A stretch of DNA of 48,091 nucleotides. Source: an uncultured Pelagibacteraceae bacterium (GTDB lineage Bacteria; Pseudomonadota; Alphaproteobacteria; Pelagibacterales; Pelagibacteraceae). The DNA lies in the NCBI GenBank assembly GCA_902572345.1, contig CACGEW010000009.1, positions 1-48,091 on the forward strand. Reading direction: 5' to 3'. The notes below the pieces were generated by a model. That model saw only the letters and a list, made by a program, of their open reading frames with translations, was not told the origin of the DNA and searched no databases. Position numbers and translations under genes: made by a program. Below, piece by piece: positions 1 through 8,806 of the stretch. Each line of letters begins with the position of its first letter. Within the stretch, counting starts at the first letter, position 1.

Positions 1-216
1 TGAATTTATTCTGTGGTCTGTTTTTATTTTGTTAAAAAACATAACTGGAACGGGCTCAAACGTCATTACACCTATTGGCAGCTTATTTTTTTTTGCTTTT
101 CGTTTTGCCTCTTTGATTACTTTCTGGTGGCCTAGGTGTAATCCATCGAAATTTCCAACGGCTATCACAGAATTTTTATGAATTTTTTTCAAATTTGCAT
201 TATTGTAAATTTTCAT
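1..216 (-). CDS. ribF: Riboflavin kinase / FAD synthetase, N-terminal part (cut by window edge)
   Basis: Bifunctional RibF phosphorylates riboflavin to FMN and adenylates FMN to FAD in the cytoplasm. Only the first 72 codons lie in the window. The visible part carries the nucleotidyltransferase-type signature of the FAD synthetase domain: VGNFDGLHLGHQ, then VMTFEPVP, in the usual place after a short lead. The ATG at 216-214 overlaps the TAA of the upstream HAD phosphatase gene by one base (TAATG), so the two genes are translationally coupled. The kinase half and the 3' end lie left of the window. Identification rests on these motifs and is firm for the family. Confidence 0.9.
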   Translation of the reverse strand, partial: MKIYNNANLKKIHKNSVIAVGNFDGLHLGHQKVIKEAKRKAKKNKLPIGVMTFEPVPVMFFNKIKTDHRINS

Positions 217-1022
217 TACCATTTTAGCTCTGTTTGAAAAAAGTTTGCTTCAACATTATATTTTTTTAAAAGAAGATTTAGTTCTGAAGTATTATCATAT
301 TCATCACGATGAACACCGTTAGATATGAATATACAATCTATTTTTAAATTGTTAGCACCTTTAATATCTGTTCTTAAATTATCACCAATTGCTAGAACTT
401 TATCGCTTTCGCTAAAACAGAGTTTATAGATTTCTTTATGTGGTTTTCCAAAATATATTACTTTTCCTCCAAGTTCTTCAAATACTTTTGCCACTGAACC
501 TGCACACAATTCTTCAACATTTCCTCTGTGAACTGTCAAGTCTGGATTTGTACAAACTAATTTTTTTGAGACATACTTTTGCAAAAGTTTTTTATAATAC
601 TCCAAATTATCTTCATGCTCGTCAAATAAACCTGTGCATATTATGAAGTCACAACTTTTAATATCAACTTTGTTATTTTTTACTTTTTCAAATATAGAAA
701 TGTCTCTAAGTGGTCCTAGATGAAAAAAAGTCTTGCCAAATTCATTTTTATTAATTGCATGCATTGCGGCTTCTCCTGAAGTCATAACATTTAAAAGATA
801 TTTTTTGTTCATTTTCATTTTCAATAAAAAATTGATGACATTTGAACTTGGCCTTGGGGCATTTGATAAAAATACAACTTTTTTGGAATTGTTTATTAAA
901 TGATCTATAGCGTCTATTGCTTTTGGGTTAAGCATAACTCCATTATGCACTACGCCCCATAGATCTATAACAAAAGTATCATATTCATCGTATATATCTG
1001 CTAAATGATTTAATTCTTTCAA
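216..1022 (-). CDS. HAD-superfamily IIA hydrolase (TIGR01459-like phosphatase)
   Basis: A 268-residue cytoplasmic haloacid-dehalogenase phosphatase of the class IIA group (relatives of NagD). Visible motifs in order: motif I DLWGVVHNG near residue 20, the motif II region VFLSNAPR near 50, the GKPHKEIY lysine segment near 193, and motif III IGDNLRTDIKGA near 213. Motif I reads DLWGV rather than the common DxDGV; the first aspartate is the expected nucleophile. The substrate is not known; the tight coupling to ribF suggests, but does not show, action on a flavin or riboflavin-pathway phosphate. It is the first gene of its unit and is divergent from groES. Confidence 0.82.
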   Translation of the reverse strand: MKELNHLADIYDEYDTFVIDLWGVVHNGVMLNPKAIDAIDHLINNSKKVVFLSNAPRPSSNVINFLLKMKMNKKYLLNVMTSGEAAMHAINKNEFGKTFFHLGPLRDISIFEKVKNNKVDIKSCDFIICTGLFDEHEDNLEYYKKLLQKYVSKKLVCTNPDLTVHRGNVEELCAGSVAKVFEELGGKVIYFGKPHKEIYKLCFSESDKVLAIGDNLRTDIKGANNLKIDCIFISNGVHRDEYDNTSELNLLLKKYNVEANFFQTELKW

Positions 1023-1093
1023 TTTAATAATTCTTTTCTTTTAATGCTCATAAAATATAGTATTTATAGGTCTTTTTTTAATGATATTTGCCT

Positions 1094-1121
1094 CTTGAAA
1101 TCTTAACAAAACATACCATAT
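1094..1121 (+). promoter_or_regulatory. Heat-shock (RpoH-type) promoter of groESL
   Basis: CTTG at 1094-1097, 18 bases, then CCATAT at 1116-1121. This fits the alphaproteobacterial sigma-32 pattern (CTTG, 17-18 bases, CYTAT-like). The groES start is about 36 bases downstream with a clear AGGAG at 1143-1147. No CIRCE inverted repeat (TTAGCACTC type) is visible between 1023 and 1156, so control looks RpoH-based rather than HrcA-based. Confidence 0.65.
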
Positions 1122-1156
1122 CAACACTACAATAAAATTTATAGGAGAAAATATAT

Positions 1157-1453
1157 ATGAAATTTAGACCTTTGCACGATCGTGTGCTTATCAAAGTACT
1201 AGACAGTGAAGAAAAAACGGCTGGTGGAATAATTATACCAGATACAGCCAAAGAAAAACCCCAAGAAGGTGAGGTTGTTGCAGTGGGACCAGGAGTTAAA
1301 AACGAAGACGGAAAGGTGTCCCCAATGGATGTAAAAGTTGGCGATATAGTTCTTTTTGGAAAATGGTCTGGAACTGACGTGAAAATTGATGGAAAAGAAT
1401 ACAGTATTATGAAAGAGGCAGACATAATGGGTATTTCAAAAAGTAAAAAATAA
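1157..1453 (+). CDS. groES: Co-chaperonin GroES (Hsp10)
   Basis: GroES forms the heptameric lid of the GroEL folding chamber in the cytoplasm. The 98-residue product has the usual length and motifs: [11 protein letters not shown] at the start, the mobile loop [19 protein letters not shown] near residues 18-37, then [10 protein letters not shown]. The ATG at 1157 follows AGGAG by about ten bases. groEL begins 18 bases after the stop with its own SD (TAGGAG), giving the standard bicistronic operon. A sigma-32-type promoter lies upstream. Confidence 0.98.
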   Translation: MKFRPLHDRVLIKVLDSEEKTAGGIIIPDTAKEKPQEGEVVAVGPGVKNEDGKVSPMDVKVGDIVLFGKWSGTDVKIDGKEYSIMKEADIMGISKSKK

Positions 1454-1462
1454 ACTTTATAG

Positions 1463-3130
<1,668 letters not shown>

Positions 3131-3180
3131 TACGTTTCCATTTAGAGAACACTCTAAAAACATACACTAAACAGAATTAG

Positions 3181-3215
3181 AACCCCTGGAACGAAAGTTT
3201 CGGGGGTTTTTTTTT
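3181..3215 (+). terminator. Intrinsic terminator after groEL
   Basis: A 12-base arm at 3181-3192 (AACCCCTGGAAC) pairs with 3197-3208 (two G-U wobbles) around a GAAA loop, and the T run extends to 3215. It is a strong rho-independent terminator in an otherwise AT-rich gap and separates groESL from the downstream methyltransferase gene. Confidence 0.93.
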
Positions 3216-3238
3216 ATTTTTCTGCTAAGTTCAAAATT

Positions 3239-3985
3239 ATGAAATTAAAAGCAAAATTAAGGTACTTAATATTTAAATATTTTCCTAAAAAATACATAAA
3301 AAAATTTAATTTATCATTTGAACATAAACTTAACTACAACCTATTAGACTTGTTAAAAAAAGGACTTAAAATAGATGTTATTTTTGATATTGGTGCATAT
3401 CGGGGTGAATGGAGTGAATCATTAAGTATAACTTCACTGAAAAAAAGAAAGTTTTTCTTATTTGAGGCAAATGAAGAAAATCGAAGCTTCCTAGAGAAAC
3501 TTAACTTTAAATTTTTTTTTCATATTCTATCTGACCAGACCAAAGATGTTAATTTTTACTCTAATGTTTCAACTGGAGACTCATATTTAAAGGAACAAAC
3601 GTCTTTTTATACCGAAAATTCTAATGTGGTTTTGAGAAAATCAACAACATTGGATAGTATTGTTAAAAAAGAAAACTTGCCTTTACCAGATTTTTTGAAA
3701 ATTGATACACAAGGAAGTGAGCTCGATATTCTCAGGGGCTCAAAAAAATCTATTTCTAAATGTTCTTTGATATATTTAGAATGTCCAATTATTGAGTATA
3801 ATTTAAAAGCTCCTAAATTAAATGAATATATAGATTATTTAAATTTAATCGATTTTGTGCCATATGATGTTTGTGAAATTCATAAAATTGATAATGTTTT
3901 AATACAAATTGATATACTTTTTATCAAAAAAAATATTCTAAATAAAATTTACCCAAATAAAAAAATTCTTAATATTTTAAATTAA
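3239..3985 (+). CDS. FkbM-family methyltransferase
   Basis: A 248-residue SAM-dependent methyltransferase of the FkbM type, a family that usually O-methylates sugars or glycan and lipid precursors. The SAM-binding motif I is VIFDIGAYRGEW near residue 50, followed by FLFEANEENRSFLEKL near 77. The family core TTLDSIVKK...PDFLKIDTQGSELDIL lies near 140-170. It stands alone on the plus strand between the groESL terminator and the convergent hisG, whose 3' end it overlaps by 17 bases. No SD is evident before the ATG at 3239. Such genes are often accessory (surface glycan variation). The substrate cannot be read from the sequence. Confidence 0.85.
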   Translation: MKLKAKLRYLIFKYFPKKYIKKFNLSFEHKLNYNLLDLLKKGLKIDVIFDIGAYRGEWSESLSITSLKKRKFFLFEANEENRSFLEKLNFKFFFHILSDQTKDVNFYSNVSTGDSYLKEQTSFYTENSNVVLRKSTTLDSIVKKENLPLPDFLKIDTQGSELDILRGSKKSISKCSLIYLECPIIEYNLKAPKLNEYIDYLNLIDFVPYDVCEIHKIDNVLIQIDILFIKKNILNKIYPNKKILNILN

Positions 3986-4649
3986 GCAAAAAAGGCTCTA
4001 AATTTTTTTTATATTTTTTTGTAATTAATAAACAAGCAGTTGAATTAAGTATCAATCCATCTTTAAGAACTCTTAAATTATTATCAGATAAAGTTTTGCC
4101 TGTAGAAGTGATATCTGTAATAATTTCTGAAGATCCAATAAATGGATAGGTTTCAGTGGCGCCAAGACTAGGAATCAATTTATATTGAGTAACTCCTTTA
4201 GAAATCAGAAAATCATTGGTTAAATTTGGATATTTGGTCGCCACTCTCAATCTAGAATTTCTTTTAGATCTAATATCAAACGATACCTCTTCAAGATCAG
4301 CGATGGTCTGTACGTCTATCCAATCGTCGGGTACCGCGATTACTAAGCTGGCATTACCAAAATTAAGTTTTTTTTGAATATTTATTTTACCTTGTAAATT
4401 TTTATGAGACTCTTTTAAAAGATCTAATCCAGATACACCTATGTCTAGAGTGCCATCTCCTAATCTTTGAATAATTTCTTTGGCATGAAGAAATATAATT
4501 TTGATTTTTGGATTTTTTTCAATAGTGCCAAAATAATTTCTTTCTTTTTCATTATGTAAAATCTTAAATCCACTATCATTAAAAAATGATATTGCTTTAT
4601 CTTTTAAACGTCCTTTACTTGGCAGACCTATAGTAATTAAATCTTTCAT
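3969..4649 (-). CDS. hisG: ATP phosphoribosyltransferase catalytic subunit, short form
   Basis: HisG condenses ATP and PRPP in the first step of histidine synthesis. The 226-residue length marks the short form, which lacks the C-terminal regulatory domain and needs HisZ. Visible features are GLPSKGRLKDKAISFF at the N-terminus, DIGVSGLDLLKE near 82 and the PRPP-binding-type segment EIITDITSTGKTLSDNNL near 178. Its ATG overlaps the hisZ stop by four bases (ATGA). The 3' end runs 17 bases into the convergent FkbM gene. The upstream partner HisZ is present, so the pair should be functional and allosterically regulated by histidine. Confidence 0.95.
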   Translation of the reverse strand: MKDLITIGLPSKGRLKDKAISFFNDSGFKILHNEKERNYFGTIEKNPKIKIIFLHAKEIIQRLGDGTLDIGVSGLDLLKESHKNLQGKINIQKKLNFGNASLVIAVPDDWIDVQTIADLEEVSFDIRSKRNSRLRVATKYPNLTNDFLISKGVTQYKLIPSLGATETYPFIGSSEIITDITSTGKTLSDNNLRVLKDGLILNSTACLLITKKYKKNLEPFLLNLKY

Positions 4650-5683
4650 ATATTTTTTAAGTTAATTGCCGCTCCAACAGCAGGAATATTATTTTTAGCT
4701 CCTAAACTTTTAAGTAAATCATCATATCGGCCGCCCCTAGCGATTTCTTTATTCCCCGAAAATACTTCAAATACAATTCCAGAATAGTATTCAACATCTC
4801 TCCCAAAATTAGCGATAAAATTTATATTTTGATTAAGTTTTTTTAGATTAAGAAGGGATTTAATATTTTTAAATATATTTTTTTTTAAATTATTTTTTTT
4901 AGTAAATTCTAATAATTCTTCATCAAGTTCTGAGAGTTTACAATTAATTTTTAAAAAAGATTTAATAATTTTTACAATTTCTTTTCCATTAGTAAAAGAT
5001 CTTGGATCTTGTATCTTTTTATCAAATCTTTTTAGAATTTCTGATACTGATCGTCCAGCAATCATTCTATCTTGAGCTAATTTTTTCATTTCATAAAATC
5101 TTTTCTTATCTGAGTCAAAAGTAACCGCATCAATATCTGTATTTTTTTCTAATCTTTTTAAAAGCTCTTTGAAATATTCTGGTCTCCAAAAGTGTCTAAT
5201 CAATCTTAACTTCCATCTCTCAGGCATAACTAAAGCATTAATCAAACTTTTATACAATCCAATATCACCAACTTTGATTTGAATTTTTTTCTTTTTAATT
5301 TTTTTTACAGAACTTAAAATTGTGCTCATAACTTTCAAATCATCTTGAATTTGATTTTTTGAACCTAAAATTTCAATACCGAGTTGATCATTAATAAAAT
5401 CAGAACCTTTTTTGTTAAATCTTTTATAAGCTTGACCCGAGTAATAAATTTTAGAGGAAGATTTTTTTTGCAGAAAACTAATACATGATGCAACTGTTAA
5501 ATCTGGCCTTAAGCACATCGTTTTTCCATCTTCTCTATCAAAAGTAAGCATTGAACTTCTAAATTTTTCACCAGACCTTTCAATTATAAAATCTGAGTCC
5601 AATAGAACATCAGGTTCTAACAAAACAAAACCATTACTCCTAAAAGTTTTAATGATAGATTCAGATAATTTTTTTGATTTCAT
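4646..5683 (-). CDS. hisZ: ATP phosphoribosyltransferase regulatory subunit HisZ
   Basis: HisZ is a HisRS paralogue without synthetase activity that activates short-form HisG and carries the histidine-sensing function. The 345-residue product has class II synthetase-like features: MCLRPDLTVASC near residue 56 (counterpart of motif 2 entry), YYSGQAYKRF near 79 and GGRYDDLLKSLGA near 317. The middle region is very lysine-rich and diverges from HisRS. Its start overlaps the hisS 3' end by 23 bases and its stop overlaps hisG by four, so hisS-hisZ-hisG form one coupled operon. Confidence 0.92.
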   Translation of the reverse strand: MKSKKLSESIIKTFRSNGFVLLEPDVLLDSDFIIERSGEKFRSSMLTFDREDGKTMCLRPDLTVASCISFLQKKSSSKIYYSGQAYKRFNKKGSDFINDQLGIEILGSKNQIQDDLKVMSTILSSVKKIKKKKIQIKVGDIGLYKSLINALVMPERWKLRLIRHFWRPEYFKELLKRLEKNTDIDAVTFDSDKKRFYEMKKLAQDRMIAGRSVSEILKRFDKKIQDPRSFTNGKEIVKIIKSFLKINCKLSELDEELLEFTKKNNLKKNIFKNIKSLLNLKKLNQNINFIANFGRDVEYYSGIVFEVFSGNKEIARGGRYDDLLKSLGAKNNIPAVGAAINLKNI

Positions 5684-6995
5684 TTACTAATTCTTTAATT
5701 TCAATTGATTGCTCTTTGCCGGATCTTAAATTTCTTAAAGTTGGTTTACTAGATTTTATCTCGTTCTCACCATATAAAATTACAGCAGGCGAATTAATCT
5801 TATTTGCATACTCCATTTGTTTTTTTAATTTGCTTTCACTAGGATAAATTTCTACACTTATGCCAGCTTTTCTTATAATCGTTTGTATAGCTATGTAATC
5901 TTTCATTGAATTTTTATCAAAAACACAAATCACGATAGGTTTAGATTGTTTAATTTTAAATTCTGTTTTCTGCATCAAGGCATATACCAATCTATCTAAT
6001 CCGATTGATATTCCTGTGGCAGGAGCATCATAATTACCAAAATTGTTAACTAAGTTATCATATCTTCCTCCGCCTCCTATCGAGCCAAATTGAATTACCT
6101 GTCCTTTATCATTGGTTACATCAAATTTTAAATTCACCTCAAAAATCGCACCAGTATAATATTCCAGCCCTCTTATAATTGATGGATCAAATTCAAAATT
6201 ATTAAAATTGTAATCTTTAAATATTTTTAATATCTCTAATAAATCTTCGGTTTCCGGTGACTTTTTTTTTAGCGCTTCTTCTATTGTTTCAATATCTTTG
6301 GGTTTCAAATTAGCGCCTTTTGTGAAATCTCCTGATTTGTCTTTTCTACCAGAGCCCAACAATTCTTTTACTCCATTCCAACCAAGTCTATCAATTTTAT
6401 CTAGAGCTCTTAAGGCGGTAAGTTTTTGCTGACTATCGTTAATATTTATTTTTTTAAATAATTCTTCAGTTATTTTTCTTGATGATATCTTTACTATATA
6501 TTCTGATTTAGTTAGACCGCACTTTTCAAGAATTTCTGATATCATTACACATAACTCAGCATCAGCTTGTAAACTTTTAGTGCCTACATAGTCTGCGTCG
6601 AATTGTAAAAATTCTCTAAATCTTCCTGGTCCAGGTTTCTCATTTCTCCAAACAGTTCCTAATTGATATCTTTTAAATGGTTTGGGAATTTCTAAAAAAT
6701 TTTTTGCAACATATCGTGCGAGTGGTGCTGTAAGATCATATCTCAAAGACAGCCATTTATTATCATCTCTAAATGAAAAGACACCCTCATCTGGTCTATC
6801 TTTATCTGGTAAAAATTTTCCAATACTATCTGAATACTCAAAACTTGGTGTTTCAAGATATTGAAAACCATACTTGATCATAACTTCTTTAATGTTAGAA
6901 ATTATAAAATCACGTACGAGTAATTCTTTTTCTTGTCTATCTACAAACCCTAATGGAAGTTCTTTAGAAGGGTTGATCTTTTTTTCTTTTTTCAT
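5661..6995 (-). CDS. hisS: Histidyl-tRNA synthetase
   Basis: HisRS charges tRNA-His. With the ATG at 6995-6993 the protein has 444 residues. The reading frame is open further upstream, but that part is the tRNA-His gene, so the longer start is rejected. Motifs: SLRYDLTAPLARY (near 85), motif 2 region RYQLGTVWRNE...GRFREFLQFDAD (near 108-135), histidine A-type RGLEYYTGAIFEV (near 273) and GGGGRYDNLV (near 306). The FREFLQFDAD version is that of the alphaproteobacterial HisRS group. No SD precedes the start, which lies four bases past the tRNA CCA end. It overlaps hisZ by 23 bases. Confidence 0.96.
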   Translation of the reverse strand: MKKEKKINPSKELPLGFVDRQEKELLVRDFIISNIKEVMIKYGFQYLETPSFEYSDSIGKFLPDKDRPDEGVFSFRDDNKWLSLRYDLTAPLARYVAKNFLEIPKPFKRYQLGTVWRNEKPGPGRFREFLQFDADYVGTKSLQADAELCVMISEILEKCGLTKSEYIVKISSRKITEELFKKININDSQQKLTALRALDKIDRLGWNGVKELLGSGRKDKSGDFTKGANLKPKDIETIEEALKKKSPETEDLLEILKIFKDYNFNNFEFDPSIIRGLEYYTGAIFEVNLKFDVTNDKGQVIQFGSIGGGGRYDNLVNNFGNYDAPATGISIGLDRLVYALMQKTEFKIKQSKPIVICVFDKNSMKDYIAIQTIIRKAGISVEIYPSESKLKKQMEYANKINSPAVILYGENEIKSSKPTLRNLRSGKEQSIEIKELVNEIKKII

Positions 6996-6999
6996 TTTT

Positions 7000-7076
7000 T
7001 GGTACAGCAGGGTGGATTCGAACCACCGACCCCTAGTTCCACAAACTAGTGCTCTAACCAACTGAGCTACTGCTGC
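7000..7076 (-). tRNA. tRNA-His (GTG anticodon)
   Basis: The reverse complement folds as a full cloverleaf of 77 bases: acceptor GCAGCAG pairs with CTGCTGT (first pair G-U), D arm GCTC...GAGC, anticodon stem CTAGT/ACTAG with loop TTGTGGA (anticodon GTG, plus-strand 7040-7042), and T arm GGTGG TTCGAAT CCACC. CCA is genome-encoded. The base before position 1 is T, not the usual extra G, and the discriminator is A73. This matches the known alphaproteobacterial group that lacks G-1. The 3' end is four bases from the hisS start. Confidence 0.97.
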
Positions 7077-7244
7077 ATCCTAGTTATATTTATCTTAATT
7101 TTTATTAAATTTATATATATTTGATTATAAGCTAAGCAATAGCTTAGCGTGCATTCTGTGAGAATGTGATCTTAAAGTTGATAATTTGTTTTTTATAATC
7201 ATACTAATTATTTAAAAAACAATTGTGTCATTTTCAAGAATAAA
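7077..7244. other. Noncoding region upstream of tRNA-His with two small inverted repeats
   Basis: No open frame of note. GCTAAGC (7131-7137) and GCTTAGC (7142-7148) form a perfect 7-base inverted repeat with an AATA spacer. CATTCT/AGAATG (7152-7157, 7161-7166) form a second one. Read on the minus strand, the first repeat lies directly before TATAAT (7129-7124), a likely -10 for the tRNA-His-hisS unit. No good -35 could be placed. The repeats may be operator-like or part of an untranslated RNA; neither is shown. Confidence 0.4.
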
Positions 7245-7290
7245 TTAGCGGGACAATAAAAAAGCTAGGCTTGTCTTAATGTCCCGTTAA
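7245..7290 (-). terminator. Nested inverted repeat downstream of the cold-shock gene, possible terminator
   Basis: TTAGCGGGACA (7245-7255) pairs with TGTCCCGTTAA (7280-7290) with one G-T pair. Inside the 24-base loop, AAGC/GCTT (7262-7265, 7269-7272) forms a small hairpin. On the minus strand the small hairpin is followed directly by a run of T residues, which resembles a weak terminator enclosed in a longer stem. It begins about 23 bases after the cold-shock gene stop, so ending that transcript is the simplest role. Confidence 0.5.
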
Positions 7291-7313
7291 CCAGTGATTT
7301 TTGGAAATTTAGA

Positions 7314-7526
7314 TTAAGATGTTTTCTGCAGTTTTACTGCTGAAGGACCTTTTTCCGTGCTCTCCACTTCAAACGTTAACTCATCACCTTCGTTTAAATA
7401 TTTTAAACCTGCTTCTCTTACAGCTGAAGAATGAACGAACACGTCTTTTTCTTTGTCTTCTCTTTCAATGAAACCATATCCTTTAGTACCATTGAACCAC
7501 TTTACTTTACCTTTTAGTGTACTCAT
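7314..7526 (-). CDS. Cold-shock domain protein (CspA family)
   Basis: A 70-residue single cold-shock-domain protein that binds single-stranded RNA or DNA and acts as an RNA chaperone. RNP1 is KGYGFIE (residues 15-21) and RNP2 is VFVHSS (residues 29-34); both have the family aromatic residues. The length is typical. The ATG follows AAGGA by about 13 bases. The leader upstream contains a 7-base inverted repeat (7559-7577). It is monocistronic between accA and the tRNA-His leader. The exact csp paralogue cannot be assigned. Confidence 0.96.
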   Translation of the reverse strand: MSTLKGKVKWFNGTKGYGFIEREDKEKDVFVHSSAVREAGLKYLNEGDELTFEVESTEKGPSAVKLQKTS

Positions 7527-7558
7527 ATTGTTTGTTTTTCCTTATTATTATTAACTTT

Positions 7559-7577
7559 AACTAATTAAAAATTAGTT
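7559..7577 (-). repeat. Small hairpin in the cold-shock gene leader
   Basis: AACTAAT (7559-7565) and ATTAGTT (7571-7577) are perfect inverted repeats, about 33 bases before the start codon. Leaders of cold-shock mRNAs often fold in a temperature-dependent way; here the stem is AT-rich and weak, so such a role is only a possibility. Confidence 0.3.
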
Positions 7578-7637
7578 GAGTGAACCTTAAATAGCCTAGA
7601 ACAATAAAAGTCAATAGGAGAAAATAATATTTAATAA

Positions 7638-7658
7638 AATTGTTTTTTTGCAACAATT
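7638..7658 (-). terminator. Weak intrinsic terminator after accA
   Basis: AATTGTT (7638-7644) and AACAATT (7652-7658) form a 7-base stem. On the minus strand the stem begins two bases after the accA stop codon and continues into TTTTATT. It is AT-rich, so confidence is limited. Confidence 0.4.
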
Positions 7659-7659
7659 G

Positions 7660-8766
7660 TTAAAATATAAGGGCAATTAAGCTTGTTAGGGCCAATAGGC
7701 CTATACCTGTATAAATTATTTTATTTTTAGCAATGTGGGATACTAATTTTTGTATATTTGCCTCTTTATAACTTAATCCTCTTCCATCAAGATTAGCAGA
7801 TTTATTAAAGCCTTGACCTCTACCAATTTGAAGAAACTTTGCTTTTCTATGGTCGTAAATTTCTTCTTTACTAAAGTTTTCAAAACTTTTTAAGTTTTTC
7901 ATTATTGAGTGTTTAATATCTGCGGCAATACTTTCGGGGTCTCTGTGAGCTCCGCCTAATGGTTCTGAAATTATCTCATCAATGACACCAAGTTTTAATA
8001 AATCTTTTGCGGTTAATTTCATTGCTTCTGCTGCTTGCAATGATTTACTAGGGTCTCTCCAAAGAATTGATGCACATCCTTCTGGAGAAATTACGGAATA
8101 AATAGAATTTTCCAACATGATAACTTTATTTGATGAAGCTAAGGCTATTGCTCCACCAGATCCACCTTCTCCAATAATAATTGAGATGTTTGGAACAGTT
8201 AATGACATGCAGCACTCTATTGAATTAGCGATAGCTGAAGCTTGTCCTCTTTGTTCAGCTCCAAGTCCTGGATATGCTCCAGGTGTATCAATAAAACTTA
8301 CCACGGGTATTTTAAAACGGTCAGCTAACTTCATTAGCCTAATACATTTTCTATATCCCTCTGGTCTCATCATTCCAAAATTTCTTTCAATTCTACTATT
8401 TAAATCTTCACCTTTTTCTTGACCGATAACTAGAACAGATTTGTTATCAATTAATCCAAATCCAGCGATGACAGATTTATCGTCACCAAAATATCGATCA
8501 CCTGATAATAAAGTAAATTGAGAAAATATTTTTTTAATATAAAAATTTGCTTTAGGTCTATCTTCATGTCTAGCAACTTGAGTTTTTTGCCAGCTATTAA
8601 GATTTGCATAAGTCTCTTTGAGTTTTTCATTTATTTCGTTTTGAGTATTTTTAATCTTTTGAGTATCGACTTCTGAAATACCTTCTGAACCAAAGGGGCT
8701 TTTTAAACTATCAACTTCCTGCTCAAGTGCTTTAATTTCTTTTTCAAATTCTAAATAGTTTTTCAT
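7660..8766 (-). CDS. accA: Acetyl-CoA carboxylase carboxyltransferase subunit alpha, with C-terminal membrane tail
   Basis: AccA with AccD transfers the carboxyl group from biotin to acetyl-CoA, the first committed step of fatty acid synthesis. Core features: YLEFEKEIKALEQEV at the start, HEDRPKANFYI near 68, then the crotonase-like core with IDTPGAYPG near 161 and EGGSGGAIAL near 200. The family core ends near residue 315, close to the usual full length of about 320. Here a further 53 residues follow, ending in a hydrophobic stretch (residues about 350-368, IIYTGIGLLALTSLIALIF) that looks like a single transmembrane anchor. The partner accD is at 43902. Its start is divergent from glcB, 56 bases apart. 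Confidence 0.95.
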   Translation of the reverse strand: MKNYLEFEKEIKALEQEVDSLKSPFGSEGISEVDTQKIKNTQNEINEKLKETYANLNSWQKTQVARHEDRPKANFYIKKIFSQFTLLSGDRYFGDDKSVIAGFGLIDNKSVLVIGQEKGEDLNSRIERNFGMMRPEGYRKCIRLMKLADRFKIPVVSFIDTPGAYPGLGAEQRGQASAIANSIECCMSLTVPNISIIIGEGGSGGAIALASSNKVIMLENSIYSVISPEGCASILWRDPSKSLQAAEAMKLTAKDLLKLGVIDEIISEPLGGAHRDPESIAADIKHSIMKNLKSFENFSKEEIYDHRKAKFLQIGRGQGFNKSANLDGRGLSYKEANIQKLVSHIAKNKIIYTGIGLLALTSLIALIF

Positions 8767-8793
8767 ATGAGTTGTTTATGCTACTATTAATAT

Positions 8794-8806
8794 ATTATAT
8801 TATAAT
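8794..8806. promoter_or_regulatory. Overlapping divergent -10 elements of accA and glcB
   Basis: In the 56-base gap TATAAT occurs on the plus strand at 8801-8806 and on the minus strand at 8799-8794. Each sits about 17-28 bases before the corresponding start codon, implying short leaders. No convincing -35 was found for either direction, so the assignment is tentative. Confidence 0.4.

Noticed and set aside
6996-7061. Longer start for hisS giving 22 extra residues
   Set aside because: The extra codons lie in the tRNA-His gene and their translation does not resemble HisRS; ATG 6995 fits the family start.
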